Origin: Deltaproteobacteria bacterium Ga0077539 | Lineage (GTDB): Bacteria > Myxococcota_A > Polyangia > Polyangiales > Ga0077539 | Length of the DNA: 64,000 nt | Direction of reading: 5' to 3' | Assembly: GCA_001465015.1 (NCBI GenBank) | Contig: LNEO01000123.1 | Location: 124,001 to 188,000, forward strand | Shown: one piece after another, positions 1 to 9,565 of the stretch | Layout: each line of letters begins with the position of its first letter | Position numbering within the stretch: position 1 is the stretch's first letter | Translations under genes and position numbers: made by a program | The notes under the pieces: generated by a model | Seen by the model: only the letters and a program-made list of their open reading frames with translations | Told to the model about the DNA's origin: nothing | Database searches by the model: none

Positions 1-1214
1 GCGACCCCGAGCTCGCGAAACATCGCGTCGCGCACTGTCGGAACGATCGCGCGCAACGGCGCCTCGTCGGTCCCTTGCGACTCGACGAGCGCCGCGTGCG
101 CGGTTCCGACCTCGATTTCGACCGGCGTGAGCACTGGTCGGAGCAGCTCGCGGTCTCGCTCGCTGGTGCCGCTCGTTCGCGCAGCGCCTTGCTGGGACGG
201 TCCGGCGCCGATGATCTCCGTCGCGCGGGCGCGCTTGCGCTCGGCTTGGAGAACGGCGCGCGCCGCGATCGCGAGCAGCGCTGCGATCGAGAGAAACGGC
301 ACTGCGGGCATGCCGGGCGTAAGGCCAAAGGCCGCGAGGAGCCCCGCGGCGATCATGAGCGCTCGCGGTTGCCCGACGATCTGGCGCGCGATCTCTCCAC
401 CGAGCGACTGGTCGGGCTCTTCGCTCGCGACCCGGGTGACCAGGATCCCCGCGGCGGTCGAGACGACGAGCGCTGGAATCTGCGCGACGAGCCCCTCGCC
501 GATCGTCATGAGACCGTAGGTTTTCAGCGCATCGCCCGCGGCCATTCCGCGTTGGCCAACGCCGATCGCGAGGCCGCCCAGGATGTTCACCAGCGTGATC
601 ACGATGCCGGCGATGGCGTCGCCCTTGACGAACTTCATCGCGCCGTCCATCGCCCCGTAGAACGAGCTCTCGCGCGCGAGGGTTCGACGCCGCCGCCGCG
701 CCTCGGCCTGGTCGATCCCCCCAGCGCGCAGCTCCGCGTCGATCGTCATTTGCTTGCCCGGCATCGCGTCCAGCGTGAATCGGGCTCCGACCTCCGCGAC
801 CCGTTCGCTTCCCTTCGCGATGACGAGAAATTGCACGAGGGTGAGGATCGCGAACACGACCGCGCCGACGACGTAGTTGCCGCCCACGACGAATCTTCCG
901 AACGCGCGGATGAGCTCGCCGCCGTCCCCACGGCCGAGGATATTGCGGGTCGCGGCCACGTCGAGCGCGAGGCGATAGAGCGTCGTGACGAGCAGGATCG
1001 TGGGAAACGAGGCGATCGCCAGCGGTTCGGCCACGAACAACGCCACGAGCAGCAGCACGATCGAGAGCGAAATATTGAGCGCGAGCAGGGTATCGAGCAG
1101 CGGAAGCGGGATCGGGATGATCATCGTCGCGACGATGGCCACCACGAGGGTCGCGAGCGCCGCGTCCGCGCCGCCCTTCGCCCTTGCCGCTGCTGGCGGC
1201 GCTGGATTGCTCAC
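1..1214 (-). CDS. sctV: Type III secretion export gate protein, SctV/FlhA (FHIPEP) family, partial
   Basis: About 404 N-terminal residues are present; the C-terminal cytoplasmic part lies beyond the left edge. The start is a GTG at 1214 preceded by a purine-rich SD (AGGACGAGGGGGG). The protein has paired hydrophobic segments from about residue 19 to 135, then the FHIPEP signature GARFTLDAMPGKQM (about 143-156). Next come the cytoplasmic loop with RRRRR and FYGAMDGAMKFVKGDA (about 186-200) and further membrane segments to about 320. Family members form the nonameric inner-membrane gate that passes substrates into a type III apparatus. The loop reads more like injectisome SctV (AMKFVKGDAIAG) than flagellar FlhA, but this is a soft call. 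No other type III gene is in the window, so the system it serves is unknown. It is divergent from the giant TPR gene. Confidence 0.85.
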   Translation of the reverse strand, partial: MSNPAPPAAARAKGGADAALATLVVAIVATMIIPIPLPLLDTLLALNISLSIVLLLVALFVAEPLAIASFPTILLVTTLYRLALDVAATRNILGRGDGGELIRAFGRFVVGGNYVVGAVVFAILTLVQFLVIAKGSERVAEVGARFTLDAMPGKQMTIDAELRAGGIDQAEARRRRRTLARESSFYGAMDGAMKFVKGDAIAGIVITLVNILGGLAIGVGQRGMAAGDALKTYGLMTIGEGLVAQIPALVVSTAAGILVTRVASEEPDQSLGGEIARQIVGQPRALMIAAGLLAAFGLTPGMPAVPFLSIAALLAIAARAVLQAERKRARATEIIGAGPSQQGAARTSGTSERDRELLRPVLTPVEIEVGTAHAALVESQGTDEAPLRAIVPTVRDAMFRELGV

Positions 1215-1333
1215 GAGCCCCCCCTCGTCCTGAATGCACTCATTGCGTTGACCCGACGGCGCGAATGTACCCTCTCCGGCGGCGTTCGAGCGACGGAACT
1301 CTCCCGGTAAACTCCAGCGAGAACTAGCGGTTC

Positions 1334-1340
1334 GGAAGGG
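1334..1340 (+). promoter_or_regulatory. Shine-Dalgarno sequence supporting GTG start of giant TPR gene
   Basis: GGAAGGG lies five bases before the GTG at 1346. It is the only strong SD near the 5' end of the TPR gene and favours that codon over the in-frame ATGs at 1421 and 1445, although recognisable TPR sequence begins only at the 1445 ATG. Confidence 0.5.
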
Positions 1341-1345
1341 ACATC

Positions 1346-4300
1346 GTGATAGCCTCCCGCCTCGGAGCGCCGCCCGGCTCTGCTCCGATCGCCGCGGGTC
1401 CGCGACGATCGGGCCCTCGAATGCCGGGCCGCGAACGACGCGCAATGCTCGACCCTGCCGTTCAACCGTACTACCAGCGGCTCACGCAAAACCCTGACGA
1501 CGCCGAAGCACTCGCGGTGTTGTGGCAGTGGTTTGGCGAGCGCGGGCAACTTCAGCAACTGGCGCAAATCGTCGAGCAGGTCGCCGAGCGGAGGCTCGAT
1601 CCGAGCTCCGCGGCGGACTTGTTCTTTCGAGCCGGTCAGCTCTGGGAGATCAACCTCCGCCGGCCCGACCGAGCGGCGCCCAACTACCGCAAGGCGTACG
1701 AGCGAGACCCGCAAAACCTCCAGGCGATCCACGCTGCGCGCGAGCTGTACGTCAGCGCGAGCAATTTCAAGAACGCAGCGACGCTCTTCGAGAAAGAGCT
1801 CGCGGTGACCGCGGAGCCCGCCCGCCGCGTCGAGCTCGCCCGTGGTCTCGCCGATGCCCGCGCGCGCCTCAACGACCCCACCGGTCAAGCCGCGGCCCTC
1901 GAAGAGGTCATCCGCCTGCAACCCGACGACTATCAGTCGATGCACCAGCTCGCCGAGGCCTACAAGACCCGCGCGCAGGGTCCGGGCGGGGGCGTCGAGG
2001 ACCTGATGCGAGCCAGCACGCTGCTCACCACGATCGCGCACGCGCTCGGCGGAGAGCACCTCGTGCCGTACTGCGAGGCGGCGCTCGACGCGTGGGCTGG
2101 CGACGAGGCAGCGTTCACGACGCTTCGCGAGCAGTACGTCAACAGCCCGTCGTTTGCCGAGTTCGCGCCGCGAGAGATCGCGTTTCTCGAAGCGAACCCT
2201 GACAGCCCTTACGCTTCGCAGGTTCGTCGAGATCTATCGAGCTTGTATGCGAACGCCGGCCAGTACGACGACGCCATCGCCGCGCTCGCTCCCCTGGCGG
2301 ACACGGACGTGGGAGCCCTTCGCGAGCTCGCAGACCTCTACGGCGCCGCAGGCCGCATCGCTGAGCGCGTCGCCATCGTCGCGCAGCTGCCACCCTCGCA
2401 GGATCCATCGCAACGGCTCCACGACCTGCGCGAAATGGCGGCGGTCTACGGGCAGGGCGGCGACCGTCACGGGATGATGACCGCGCTCCGCGACATTCTC
2501 GCGATCGAGCCCGCAGACTCCGAGGCGCTGTCGATCGTCGATGACGAGCTTCGCAACACGCAGCAATGGACGGAGCTCCGGGTCACGCTCTACAGCGCGA
2601 GCCGCGCGCCAGGCGTGAACACCGAAGCCAAGCTCGGCTGGCTGCGAGACATCGCGACCTTCAGCGAGAGCAAGCTCGGCGACCCCGCAGGCGCGATCGA
2701 CGCCTGGCGAGCGGTGCTCGCGACGAGCCCGGACGACGAGCATGCCAACGACGCGCTCGAGCGTTTGCTCGAATCGCAAGAGCGTTGGGACGAGCTCGCT
2801 CGTTGGATCGAGAAGCGCGCCGCTCGCGAGACCGACCCGGATCGCCGTCGAGACGCCTACCTTCGGCTCGCGGACCTTCACCGCGACCGTCGTGGCGACG
2901 CGGCGGGCGAAGCCGAGGCGCTTCGTCCTGTCTGGACCGACGAGCCCCTCGCCGAGGCGATCGCGATGCGCCTTGTCGGCGCGCGCAAGCGCGCGGGTGA
3001 CATGGCTGGCGGCGCAGAGGTGCTCCGCGTTCGGGCCGAAAACGCCGAGCCAGAGGCGCTGGTGTCGCGCTACACCGAACTGGCTGAGCACTACACCACG
3101 ATGGACGCGCTCGACGACGCGCTCGCCGCCTGGCAGCAAGTGTGCGTCAACGACAACGAGCACGCCGGCGCCTGGGAGGCGATCGAGGTGTTGCTCGAGC
3201 GCACGGGTCGGCACGATCTTTTGCTCGAGACGCTCATCGCGCACGCAGAGGGTCCCGCGGCCGGGAGCCGGCCCGCTCGGCTGTTCGCGCGCGCCGCAGA
3301 GATCGCGAGGCTCCTCGGCGACGTGCGGACCGCGATCGCTCAAGCCGAGCGTGCGCTCGAGATCGAGCCCAGCAACGAGTCGACCGCCGCCCTGCTCGGC
3401 GACGCCCTCGAAGCCGCGGGCGAGGAAGAGCGACTGCTCGAGCTCTTGCGCTCCCGCGTCGGCCGGGCGCCGGACGGAGAGCAGAAGATCGAGACGCTCA
3501 GGAGGCTCGGCCGCGCGTTGAGCCGATCCGATCGCGACGCGGCCAAGGAGTCCTGGGACGAGCTGCGCGCCGTGTCGCAACGCGTGAAGGGTCGCGACGA
3601 CGTCGAAGCGCTCGAGGCGCTCGCGGGGTTCGCCGAACTCGAAGGCGACGAAGAGCGGCTTGCTGTGTTGCTCGACGAGGCGCAGGGCGCGGCGCTCGAC
3701 GAGCCGTCGAAGCGATGGTCTTTGCTCACCCGACGAGCCGAGCTGCTCGAGCACTCGCTGGGCCGCTCCGAGGAGGCGCTCGCTGTGCTTCGGCTCGCCG
3801 CCGAGGAGGTCGAACCAAACAGCGCCATCGCGTGGAGCACGCTCGCGGCTGCCGCGAAGCGACAGGCTCAGCCAGAGCTCGCCGCGGCGGCGCTCGAGCG
3901 GCAGATTCCGCTGACCGAAGACGACGAGGCTCGTGCTGCGCTCGCCGCGGACCTCGCGAAGGCGTGCGACGAGCAGCTCAACGATCGACCGCGCACCATT
4001 CGCGCGCTCGAGCTGCAGTACGACGCTGATCCAACGGAGTACAGCGTCGTCGAGCGGCTGGTTCGGCTCAACGAGGCCGAAGAGCGCTGGGCAGAGGTGT
4101 TGAAGTACCTCACGGTTCTCTCGGAGGTCGAGGGAGACGACGACGAGCTCACGACGATGACGCTTCGACTCGCGGACATCGCGGAGAACAAGCTCGACGA
4201 CAAGAAGCAAGCGTTCGAGATCCTCGCTGCCGCCGCGCGCAACGGCGACGATCGGGCGCTCGACGCCGCGCGCCAGGTGTCTCAGCGCGCAGCGCTTCAC

Positions 4301-6475
4301 AAGCCGTTCGCCGGCCTGATCGAAGAGCGCGCGCAGCGGACAACCGGAGAGCGCCGCTGCGAGCTCTTGCTCGAGCTGTCCAACCTTCTCGACGCGCAGC
4401 TCCGAGACAAAAAGCGCGCGCTCGACATCGCGTCCAAGGCTGTCATCGCGCATCCCGTCAGCGACCCGGCGCTCGATCGATTCGACGCGCTCGCGAAGAC
4501 CGCGCGGGCGACGGAGCTCGTCGTTCAATCGTATGGCGCCGCGCTAGCCGGGCGCGACGGAGCCGAGCGACTGAGGGACACCGCGCTGCGCGGAGCACGA
4601 CTGCTCGAAGCCATCGGGGCGCCGTCGCAAGCGCTCGACCTGGTGCTCGGAGCCCAGGGCCGCGCCGCCGCCGACGACGTGCTGCTCGATGAGGTCGAGC
4701 GTCTCGCGCCGCTCGCAGGCCGCGGCGAAGAGCTGTTCATCGCCTTCGATCGCCGACGCAACAACGCCCAGGACGAGCGCGAGCGCTTCGAGCTCATCTT
4801 GCGCGCGGCGAAAGCGGCGCTCGTCGGCCTCGATGACGTCGAGACCGCCAACAACTACCTTCGCCAGGCGCTCTCGCAGGCGGCGAGCTCCCGAGGAATC
4901 GACGGAGCGCGCCTCGGGCGCATCGTGCAGGTCGCGCGGCAAGCCGATCAGGCGAAGCCCAACGCGAACATGCGATCGACGCTGGTCGAGCTGTTCGCGA
5001 CCGTTGCGAAGGACAACGACGAGGACGAGCCGAAGCTCGCCGCAGCGCTCCAGCGCCTCGCAGGCGACGTGTGCGCCGAGGACCTCGGACTGCCCGATCA
5101 CGCGTGGATGCTCTACGGTCGCGCGCTCGAGCTGTGGCCCGCGGACCAGGAAACGAGCGCAAAAATCGAAGCTCTCGCGGAAGAGCAAGGTCGCCTGCCG
5201 GAGCTCGTCGATCGCTACGAAAAGGTCATCGACGACGCGTACGAAGCTGAGACCGCGCGCTTCTATCAACTGCGGCGCGCGACGGTGCTCGGCGACAAGC
5301 TCGGCCGCGTCGACGACGGGATCGAAGCGCTGCGCAACCTCGTCGAGATCGCGCCGAAGGACCGCAGCGCGCTGCACCTGCTGCAAGACACGCTGCGCAA
5401 GCACTCGCGCCACCAGGACCTGCTGATGGCCCTCGAGCGCGAGCTCGAGATGAGCGGCACCGACAAGGCCTCGGTCTACCGATCGATCGCCAAAGTGTGG
5501 GATTTTTCGCTGAAGAACGCGTTCGAGGCGAAGGACGCATGGAAGCGCGTTCTCAAACACGCCGCGGACGACACCGAGGCTCGCGCCGCGCTCGATCGAC
5601 TCGAGAAGAAGAAGCGCGTCGACGACGACGATTTCGACGACGCGACACCCGCGCAGTCGATCGACGCGGCGACCGCCCGTCCCGTTTCGTCCCTTCCGCC
5701 GCCGCCGCCCAAGGTCGCGGGCGTCCGCCTCGGCGCGAATTCTGCGCCCGCTGAAGAGCCCGAAGAGATCGACGCGATGGACGTGCTCGACGGAACGTCC
5801 TCGCGACTCGTGGCGCCGCCGCCGAGCAGCGACCTCGAACTCGCGGAAGAGCTGCCGATTCACACAGGCGAGCTCGAGGCGCCAGAAGCATACGAGCTGG
5901 ACGAAGAGACCGGCTCCCGCGCCGCCCCAGCGCGCATCGCGATCGATGATTCCGACGCGAGCACCGGAGACTACGCCGTCGAACCGCAGAGCGCCGGCGA
6001 CGACCTCGCATCGGCAGATTCGTCGAGCGAGACACCCGCGGCTGGACTCGAAGCACCAGAGCCGGACGCGATCGAGCCCGCGACCGGTGAGTACTCGGTG
6101 GCGGACGACGCCTCGGAGGCAACACCGGCAGCAGAGGCCCTCGAACCAGAGCCTCCCAACGCCCTCGATGCGCTCGACAGTCTCCAAGCGTCCGACGACG
6201 AGACGACCGGCAATCGGAGCGCGATCGAAGCGGCCGCGAGCGAGCCGATCGACGCCTTCGAAGATCATCGCGACGATGGCGAAGCGACGATGGCGTTCGA
6301 CCGCGACGCCATTGCAGGGCCGAGCGACGGCGCTGGGGACGCTCCGCTCGAGGCGTCGTTCGACGACGACTCGCTCGACTCGCTCGCACAAATGGTGTCG
6401 CCCGAACGACCGACGAGCCCTCCGTCGCCGCCGTCGTCCTTCAAACCGCCCCCGTTTCCTCCCCGAAAGCCATGA
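1346..6475 (+). CDS. Giant tetratricopeptide-repeat protein with acidic low-complexity tail
   Basis: 1709 residues from a GTG start with a strong SD; ATGs at 1421 and 1445 are alternatives, and family-like sequence begins at the latter (MLDPAVQPYYQRL). Residues from about 35 to 1430 are helical TPR-like repeats, with recurrent patterns of the type W..A...DP....A...L. From about 1430 to the end the chain is acidic, proline-rich and low in complexity, with several scattered TGEY/TGDY/TGEL motifs. There is no signal peptide or clear membrane segment, so a cytoplasmic scaffold is likely. No catalytic motif was recognised. It heads a coupled run: its stop overlaps the start of the HEAT gene by four bases. 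Its specific function is unknown. Confidence 0.85.
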   Translation: MIASRLGAPPGSAPIAAGPRRSGPRMPGRERRAMLDPAVQPYYQRLTQNPDDAEALAVLWQWFGERGQLQQLAQIVEQVAERRLDPSSAADLFFRAGQLWEINLRRPDRAAPNYRKAYERDPQNLQAIHAARELYVSASNFKNAATLFEKELAVTAEPARRVELARGLADARARLNDPTGQAAALEEVIRLQPDDYQSMHQLAEAYKTRAQGPGGGVEDLMRASTLLTTIAHALGGEHLVPYCEAALDAWAGDEAAFTTLREQYVNSPSFAEFAPREIAFLEANPDSPYASQVRRDLSSLYANAGQYDDAIAALAPLADTDVGALRELADLYGAAGRIAERVAIVAQLPPSQDPSQRLHDLREMAAVYGQGGDRHGMMTALRDILAIEPADSEALSIVDDELRNTQQWTELRVTLYSASRAPGVNTEAKLGWLRDIATFSESKLGDPAGAIDAWRAVLATSPDDEHANDALERLLESQERWDELARWIEKRAARETDPDRRRDAYLRLADLHRDRRGDAAGEAEALRPVWTDEPLAEAIAMRLVGARKRAGDMAGGAEVLRVRAENAEPEALVSRYTELAEHYTTMDALDDALAAWQQVCVNDNEHAGAWEAIEVLLERTGRHDLLLETLIAHAEGPAAGSRPARLFARAAEIARLLGDVRTAIAQAERALEIEPSNESTAALLGDALEAAGEEERLLELLRSRVGRAPDGEQKIETLRRLGRALSRSDRDAAKESWDELRAVSQRVKGRDDVEALEALAGFAELEGDEERLAVLLDEAQGAALDEPSKRWSLLTRRAELLEHSLGRSEEALAVLRLAAEEVEPNSAIAWSTLAAAAKRQAQPELAAAALERQIPLTEDDEARAALAADLAKACDEQLNDRPRTIRALELQYDADPTEYSVVERLVRLNEAEERWAEVLKYLTVLSEVEGDDDELTTMTLRLADIAENKLDDKKQAFEILAAAARNGDDRALDAARQVSQRAALHKPFAGLIEERAQRTTGERRCELLLELSNLLDAQLRDKKRALDIASKAVIAHPVSDPALDRFDALAKTARATELVVQSYGAALAGRDGAERLRDTALRGARLLEAIGAPSQALDLVLGAQGRAAADDVLLDEVERLAPLAGRGEELFIAFDRRRNNAQDERERFELILRAAKAALVGLDDVETANNYLRQALSQAASSRGIDGARLGRIVQVARQADQAKPNANMRSTLVELFATVAKDNDEDEPKLAAALQRLAGDVCAEDLGLPDHAWMLYGRALELWPADQETSAKIEALAEEQGRLPELVDRYEKVIDDAYEAETARFYQLRRATVLGDKLGRVDDGIEALRNLVEIAPKDRSALHLLQDTLRKHSRHQDLLMALERELEMSGTDKASVYRSIAKVWDFSLKNAFEAKDAWKRVLKHAADDTEARAALDRLEKKKRVDDDDFDDATPAQSIDAATARPVSSLPPPPPKVAGVRLGANSAPAEEPEEIDAMDVLDGTSSRLVAPPPSSDLELAEELPIHTGELEAPEAYELDEETGSRAAPARIAIDDSDASTGDYAVEPQSAGDDLASADSSSETPAAGLEAPEPDAIEPATGEYSVADDASEATPAAEALEPEPPNALDALDSLQASDDETTGNRSAIEAAASEPIDAFEDHRDDGEATMAFDRDAIAGPSDGAGDAPLEASFDDDSLDSLAQMVSPERPTSPPSPPSSFKPPPFPPRKP

Positions 6476-7323
6476 CCCACGCTTCGAAGATCGTCGCGTT
6501 CTCCGTGCTCGCATCGCTCGGATCGAACGCGTCCTTCGCGCTCGCCCAGACCGCTCCCGCCGCGGCAAACGAAGACCCGGACGCAGCGCCGGACGACGCG
6601 CCGTCAGGCGGCGCTGACGCTGACCAGCTCGTGCAGGTGATCCAAGCTGCCGCGCTCACAGGCAACGCGGATGGCGCGCGCGCGATCTCGCGTCTGCTCG
6701 TGAATGGAATCCCCCCGCGCGCCGCGGCCGCTGGGCTCGACGCGCTGGGTGTGCTCGGTCGGCCCGAGGGAGCCGGCGCGGTGCTGCGCTTTCTCGAGCA
6801 TCGACGAGCGTCGCTCCGTCGACACGCCGTTGCCGCGGCGCAGGCGATTCACAGCCCCGAGCTCGTCGCCGCGCTCGCGTCGAAGCTCAGAGACAGCGAC
6901 CAACGCGTACGCACCGAAGCGGCCGCCGCGCTCGCCGAGGTGGGAGGAGCCCGCGAGGTCCCCATCAGCTTCGCGGCGTTCGAACGCGATGTCGACGCGA
7001 TGAACGGCGCCGCTGGGTCTCCGTTCGCCCACGAGCTCGCGAAGCTCATCGCGCGAGTCGGCACTGCGGAGCACGTCACGCGGCTCTTGACGTTCTTGCG
7101 ACGAGCGCCGTTTGCGACCATGAGCGACGCGCTCACGATCGCGGTTCGACGACGGGACATCCCGGATGCGTTGAAGGTCCGAATCGTCAACGACGTGGGA
7201 AACCTCGCGACGCCTGGCGTACGCGGCTTTTTGACGGCGATCGCAGACGCGCCTCGCGACTTCGGGGTCCCCGCGAGTCGCGCGGCGCGCACCGCCGCTG
7301 ACCGAATCTCTGCAAGCGAGTAG
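6472..7323 (+). CDS. Secreted HEAT-repeat protein
   Basis: 283 residues. The start ATG overlaps the previous stop (ATGA). An N-terminal signal peptide of about 25 residues ends near ALAQ, followed by an Ala/Asp/Pro linker. Alpha-solenoid HEAT-like repeats follow (for example a block with HAVAAAQAIHSPELVAAL and RVRTEAAAALAEVGG). HEAT proteins are generally protein-binding scaffolds, and no enzyme motif is visible. It sits between the giant TPR gene and a propeller/HEAT lipoprotein with only a few bases between genes. The three probably form one complex or pathway, with this member exported. The partner is unknown. Confidence 0.8.
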   Translation: MTHASKIVAFSVLASLGSNASFALAQTAPAAANEDPDAAPDDAPSGGADADQLVQVIQAAALTGNADGARAISRLLVNGIPPRAAAAGLDALGVLGRPEGAGAVLRFLEHRRASLRRHAVAAAQAIHSPELVAALASKLRDSDQRVRTEAAAALAEVGGAREVPISFAAFERDVDAMNGAAGSPFAHELAKLIARVGTAEHVTRLLTFLRRAPFATMSDALTIAVRRRDIPDALKVRIVNDVGNLATPGVRGFLTAIADAPRDFGVPASRAARTAADRISASE

Positions 7324-7327
7324 CTCG

Positions 7328-9565
7328 ATGCTCCACTTTTCGACCGCTCGTGCGGCGGCCACTCGCCCCGCCCTCCTCCTCTCCGTCGCGCTCGCCAGCG
7401 CGTGCGGAACGACCGTGAACGCTCGCGGGTTCGACATCGATTTTCCTGCCAACCGCGCGGACGACGTGCGCGCCGTGGCGAGCGTCGTCGCCGAGCGTGC
7501 TGCGACGGCCCCGACCGCGGCGCTCGTCGCCACCCTCATGCGGCCAGAGCGCGGGTTTGCGGTGTTCGACCTGCCGTCGGGCCGTCAGCGCTTTCGCGTC
7601 AGCCAGGACATCGACGCCAGGCCCATCGTCGTTGGCGACGTCGTCATTTCGCACAGCGGTCGCGAGGCGATCGCGTGGGACGCGACCACCGGTGCGATCC
7701 GTTGGCGCAAGCACGACCATGGGTTTTCGCTCACGGGCGCGGGCGGAGATGGCACTGCGGTCGCGCTCACGTTTGGTCCCGGTGGTCTCAACCGCCGCGT
7801 CGGCTACCTCGCGGTCGTCGACGCGCGCGACGGTCGGACGCTGCTCGAGCGAGAAGTGCAGCAGGCGCTCGGCTCGCCGACGGTCGCGGGCGGCTACGCG
7901 TTCGTTCCGTGGGGCGGACAGTATCTGTCGGTCTTCGACGTCCAGCGCAACGTCGAGCACACGCGCTTGCACAGCTCCGATGACGTATTCGCGCGCGCCC
8001 GCGTCGAGCGCGGAGCGGTCTACTTCGGTGGCCGCGCGTACTACCGCTTCTCTCCCGAAGTCACTTCGGGCCGTCGCGACGCAGCGCGCACGCTGCGCGT
8101 GGTGCGTGAAGACTTGCCGGGAAACCCACCGCTGACCCTCGACGGATACGAAGGCCTCGGGGTGCAGCGCAACGCGAGAGAGCGCGTCGCGATCGTCGCG
8201 AGGCCCGACCCCGATTCGCCGGACGCAGCTCCGACGGACAACCTCGTGTACGCGCTGTTTCATCGCGTTGTTTTCGCGATGGACGCCCGCTCGGGCGAAG
8301 TGAAATGGGGTCACCTGCTCGAGCGCGACCTCACTGGCGCCGAGGCCGTCCGAGGAGGAATCGTCGTCGTCGACGAGTCCGGTCAGCTCGTGATGATCGA
8401 CGCTCAGCTCGGACACCGTCGATTTCGCCAGCAAATCGACGTCCGTCCGCTGCAGGGAGTGTTGGCGCTGCCGATCGATTTCGCGCCAGGAAGCGAAGGC
8501 GCCGAGACGCCCAGCACGCCCGCAGACACGTTGCTCGCGACCGCCGGCGGAACGGACACTCGCATGTTGCCGGCTCGCATCTTTGCGACTCGCGCGCTCG
8601 CCGCGATGCCAGGCCCCGACGCCACGCGCGCGCTGCTCGACATCTCGTCGCGCGCTGCGTTTCCACCGGAGCTTCGCTCGTCCGCTGGAGAGGCGCTGGC
8701 CTCACGAACAGAAGGCGTTGATGCGCTCGTCGCCGCGCTCGAGACGCACTACGACTGGGTGCGCGGCACCGTTGCGCCGCCGGTCGGTTACATCGCGCAG
8801 GCCATCGCTCGCGCTCGGGCGTCGAGCGGCGTCGCGCCGCTCGTGCGGCACCTCAACGACCCCGAGACTCCTGCGACCGACCTGCCCCGCATCGCCGCGG
8901 CGCTGCGCGAGCTCGGAGATTCGACGGCGCTGCCAGCGATGCTCGATTTTTTGCGCGTCTACCACGCGGACGACGGATCTGTGCCGCAGGTCGACGGCAC
9001 CGAGGCCACGAATGATCGGTCCCTCGGCGACCAGGAAGCGGTCGTGAGCGCGATGGAGCAGTGCGCGATGGCGCTCGCGCGAAGCGGCTCTCCCAACCAC
9101 CGCCGCTGGCTGCAAGCGCTGGCGATCGACCCGAACACGGTCGACGCGCTCAAGCCAATCCTGCAGCGGTTGATTCGCGATCCGAGCGCCGCGGCCTCGA
9201 GCAGCGGATCGACCTCCAGCACGAGCAGCACCGGCGCGTCCGGCTCGACGACCTCTGGCGGTTCGAACACGAGCGTGCCCGATGACCCGAGCATTCCGCC
9301 GCCGCGGCTCACGATGGAGCGCATCGCGCAAGCGATGGAGCCGGTTCGCGAGGAGCTTCGCGCGTGCCTTCGGGGTCTGAGCTCGGTGCCATCCCAAGTG
9401 CGCATCACGTTTCGCTACGATCACGAAGGGATGATCACCTCGCCCTCGGTGACGCCGCCGGAGCTCACCGCCTGCGTCCTGCCGATCATTTCGCTGGTGC
9501 GGCTTCCGCGCTCGCAATCTCCGCGAGAGATCGGCACCTACTACCTCGTTGGAGGACCGCGTTGA
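7328..9565 (+). CDS. Lipoprotein with PQQ-like beta-propeller and HEAT repeats
   Basis: 745 residues. The lipoprotein signal ends at LASAC (Cys26). Residues about 40-400 have PQQ/BamB-like propeller features (VISHSGREAIAWDATTGAIRW; later a second ...MDARSGEVKWG unit). About 430-640 are HEAT-like repeats, followed by a Ser/Gly/Thr-rich linker. A C-terminal module of about 80 residues (MEPVREELRACL ... ITFRYDHEGMI) resembles the short C-terminal domains often found at the end of myxobacterial adhesion and envelope proteins. It starts four bases after the HEAT gene, so co-translation is likely. An outer-membrane scaffold role like BamB is possible but unproven, and no enzymatic residues were identified. 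Confidence 0.8.
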   Translation: MLHFSTARAAATRPALLLSVALASACGTTVNARGFDIDFPANRADDVRAVASVVAERAATAPTAALVATLMRPERGFAVFDLPSGRQRFRVSQDIDARPIVVGDVVISHSGREAIAWDATTGAIRWRKHDHGFSLTGAGGDGTAVALTFGPGGLNRRVGYLAVVDARDGRTLLEREVQQALGSPTVAGGYAFVPWGGQYLSVFDVQRNVEHTRLHSSDDVFARARVERGAVYFGGRAYYRFSPEVTSGRRDAARTLRVVREDLPGNPPLTLDGYEGLGVQRNARERVAIVARPDPDSPDAAPTDNLVYALFHRVVFAMDARSGEVKWGHLLERDLTGAEAVRGGIVVVDESGQLVMIDAQLGHRRFRQQIDVRPLQGVLALPIDFAPGSEGAETPSTPADTLLATAGGTDTRMLPARIFATRALAAMPGPDATRALLDISSRAAFPPELRSSAGEALASRTEGVDALVAALETHYDWVRGTVAPPVGYIAQAIARARASSGVAPLVRHLNDPETPATDLPRIAAALRELGDSTALPAMLDFLRVYHADDGSVPQVDGTEATNDRSLGDQEAVVSAMEQCAMALARSGSPNHRRWLQALAIDPNTVDALKPILQRLIRDPSAAASSSGSTSSTSSTGASGSTTSGGSNTSVPDDPSIPPPRLTMERIAQAMEPVREELRACLRGLSSVPSQVRITFRYDHEGMITSPSVTPPELTACVLPIISLVRLPRSQSPREIGTYYLVGGPR
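9551..9555 (+). promoter_or_regulatory. Ribosome binding site deciding a TTG start
   Basis: GGAGG lies six bases before TTG 9562 and inside the end of the preceding lipoprotein gene. It fixes the start of the hydrolase-family gene at a TTG overlapping the upstream stop (TTGA). The longest open frame, from 9364, would overlap the upstream gene by 200 bases. Confidence 0.7.

Noticed and set aside
75-1310. 411-codon plus-strand frame over the SctV gene
   Set aside because: Arg/Asp-rich; the minus strand here carries an unmistakable FHIPEP signature.
2234-4528. 764-codon open frame on the minus strand inside the giant TPR gene
   Set aside because: Arg/Leu-rich composition, no domain, and full overlap with a clear TPR gene. 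It is an antisense frame caused by GC-rich third positions.
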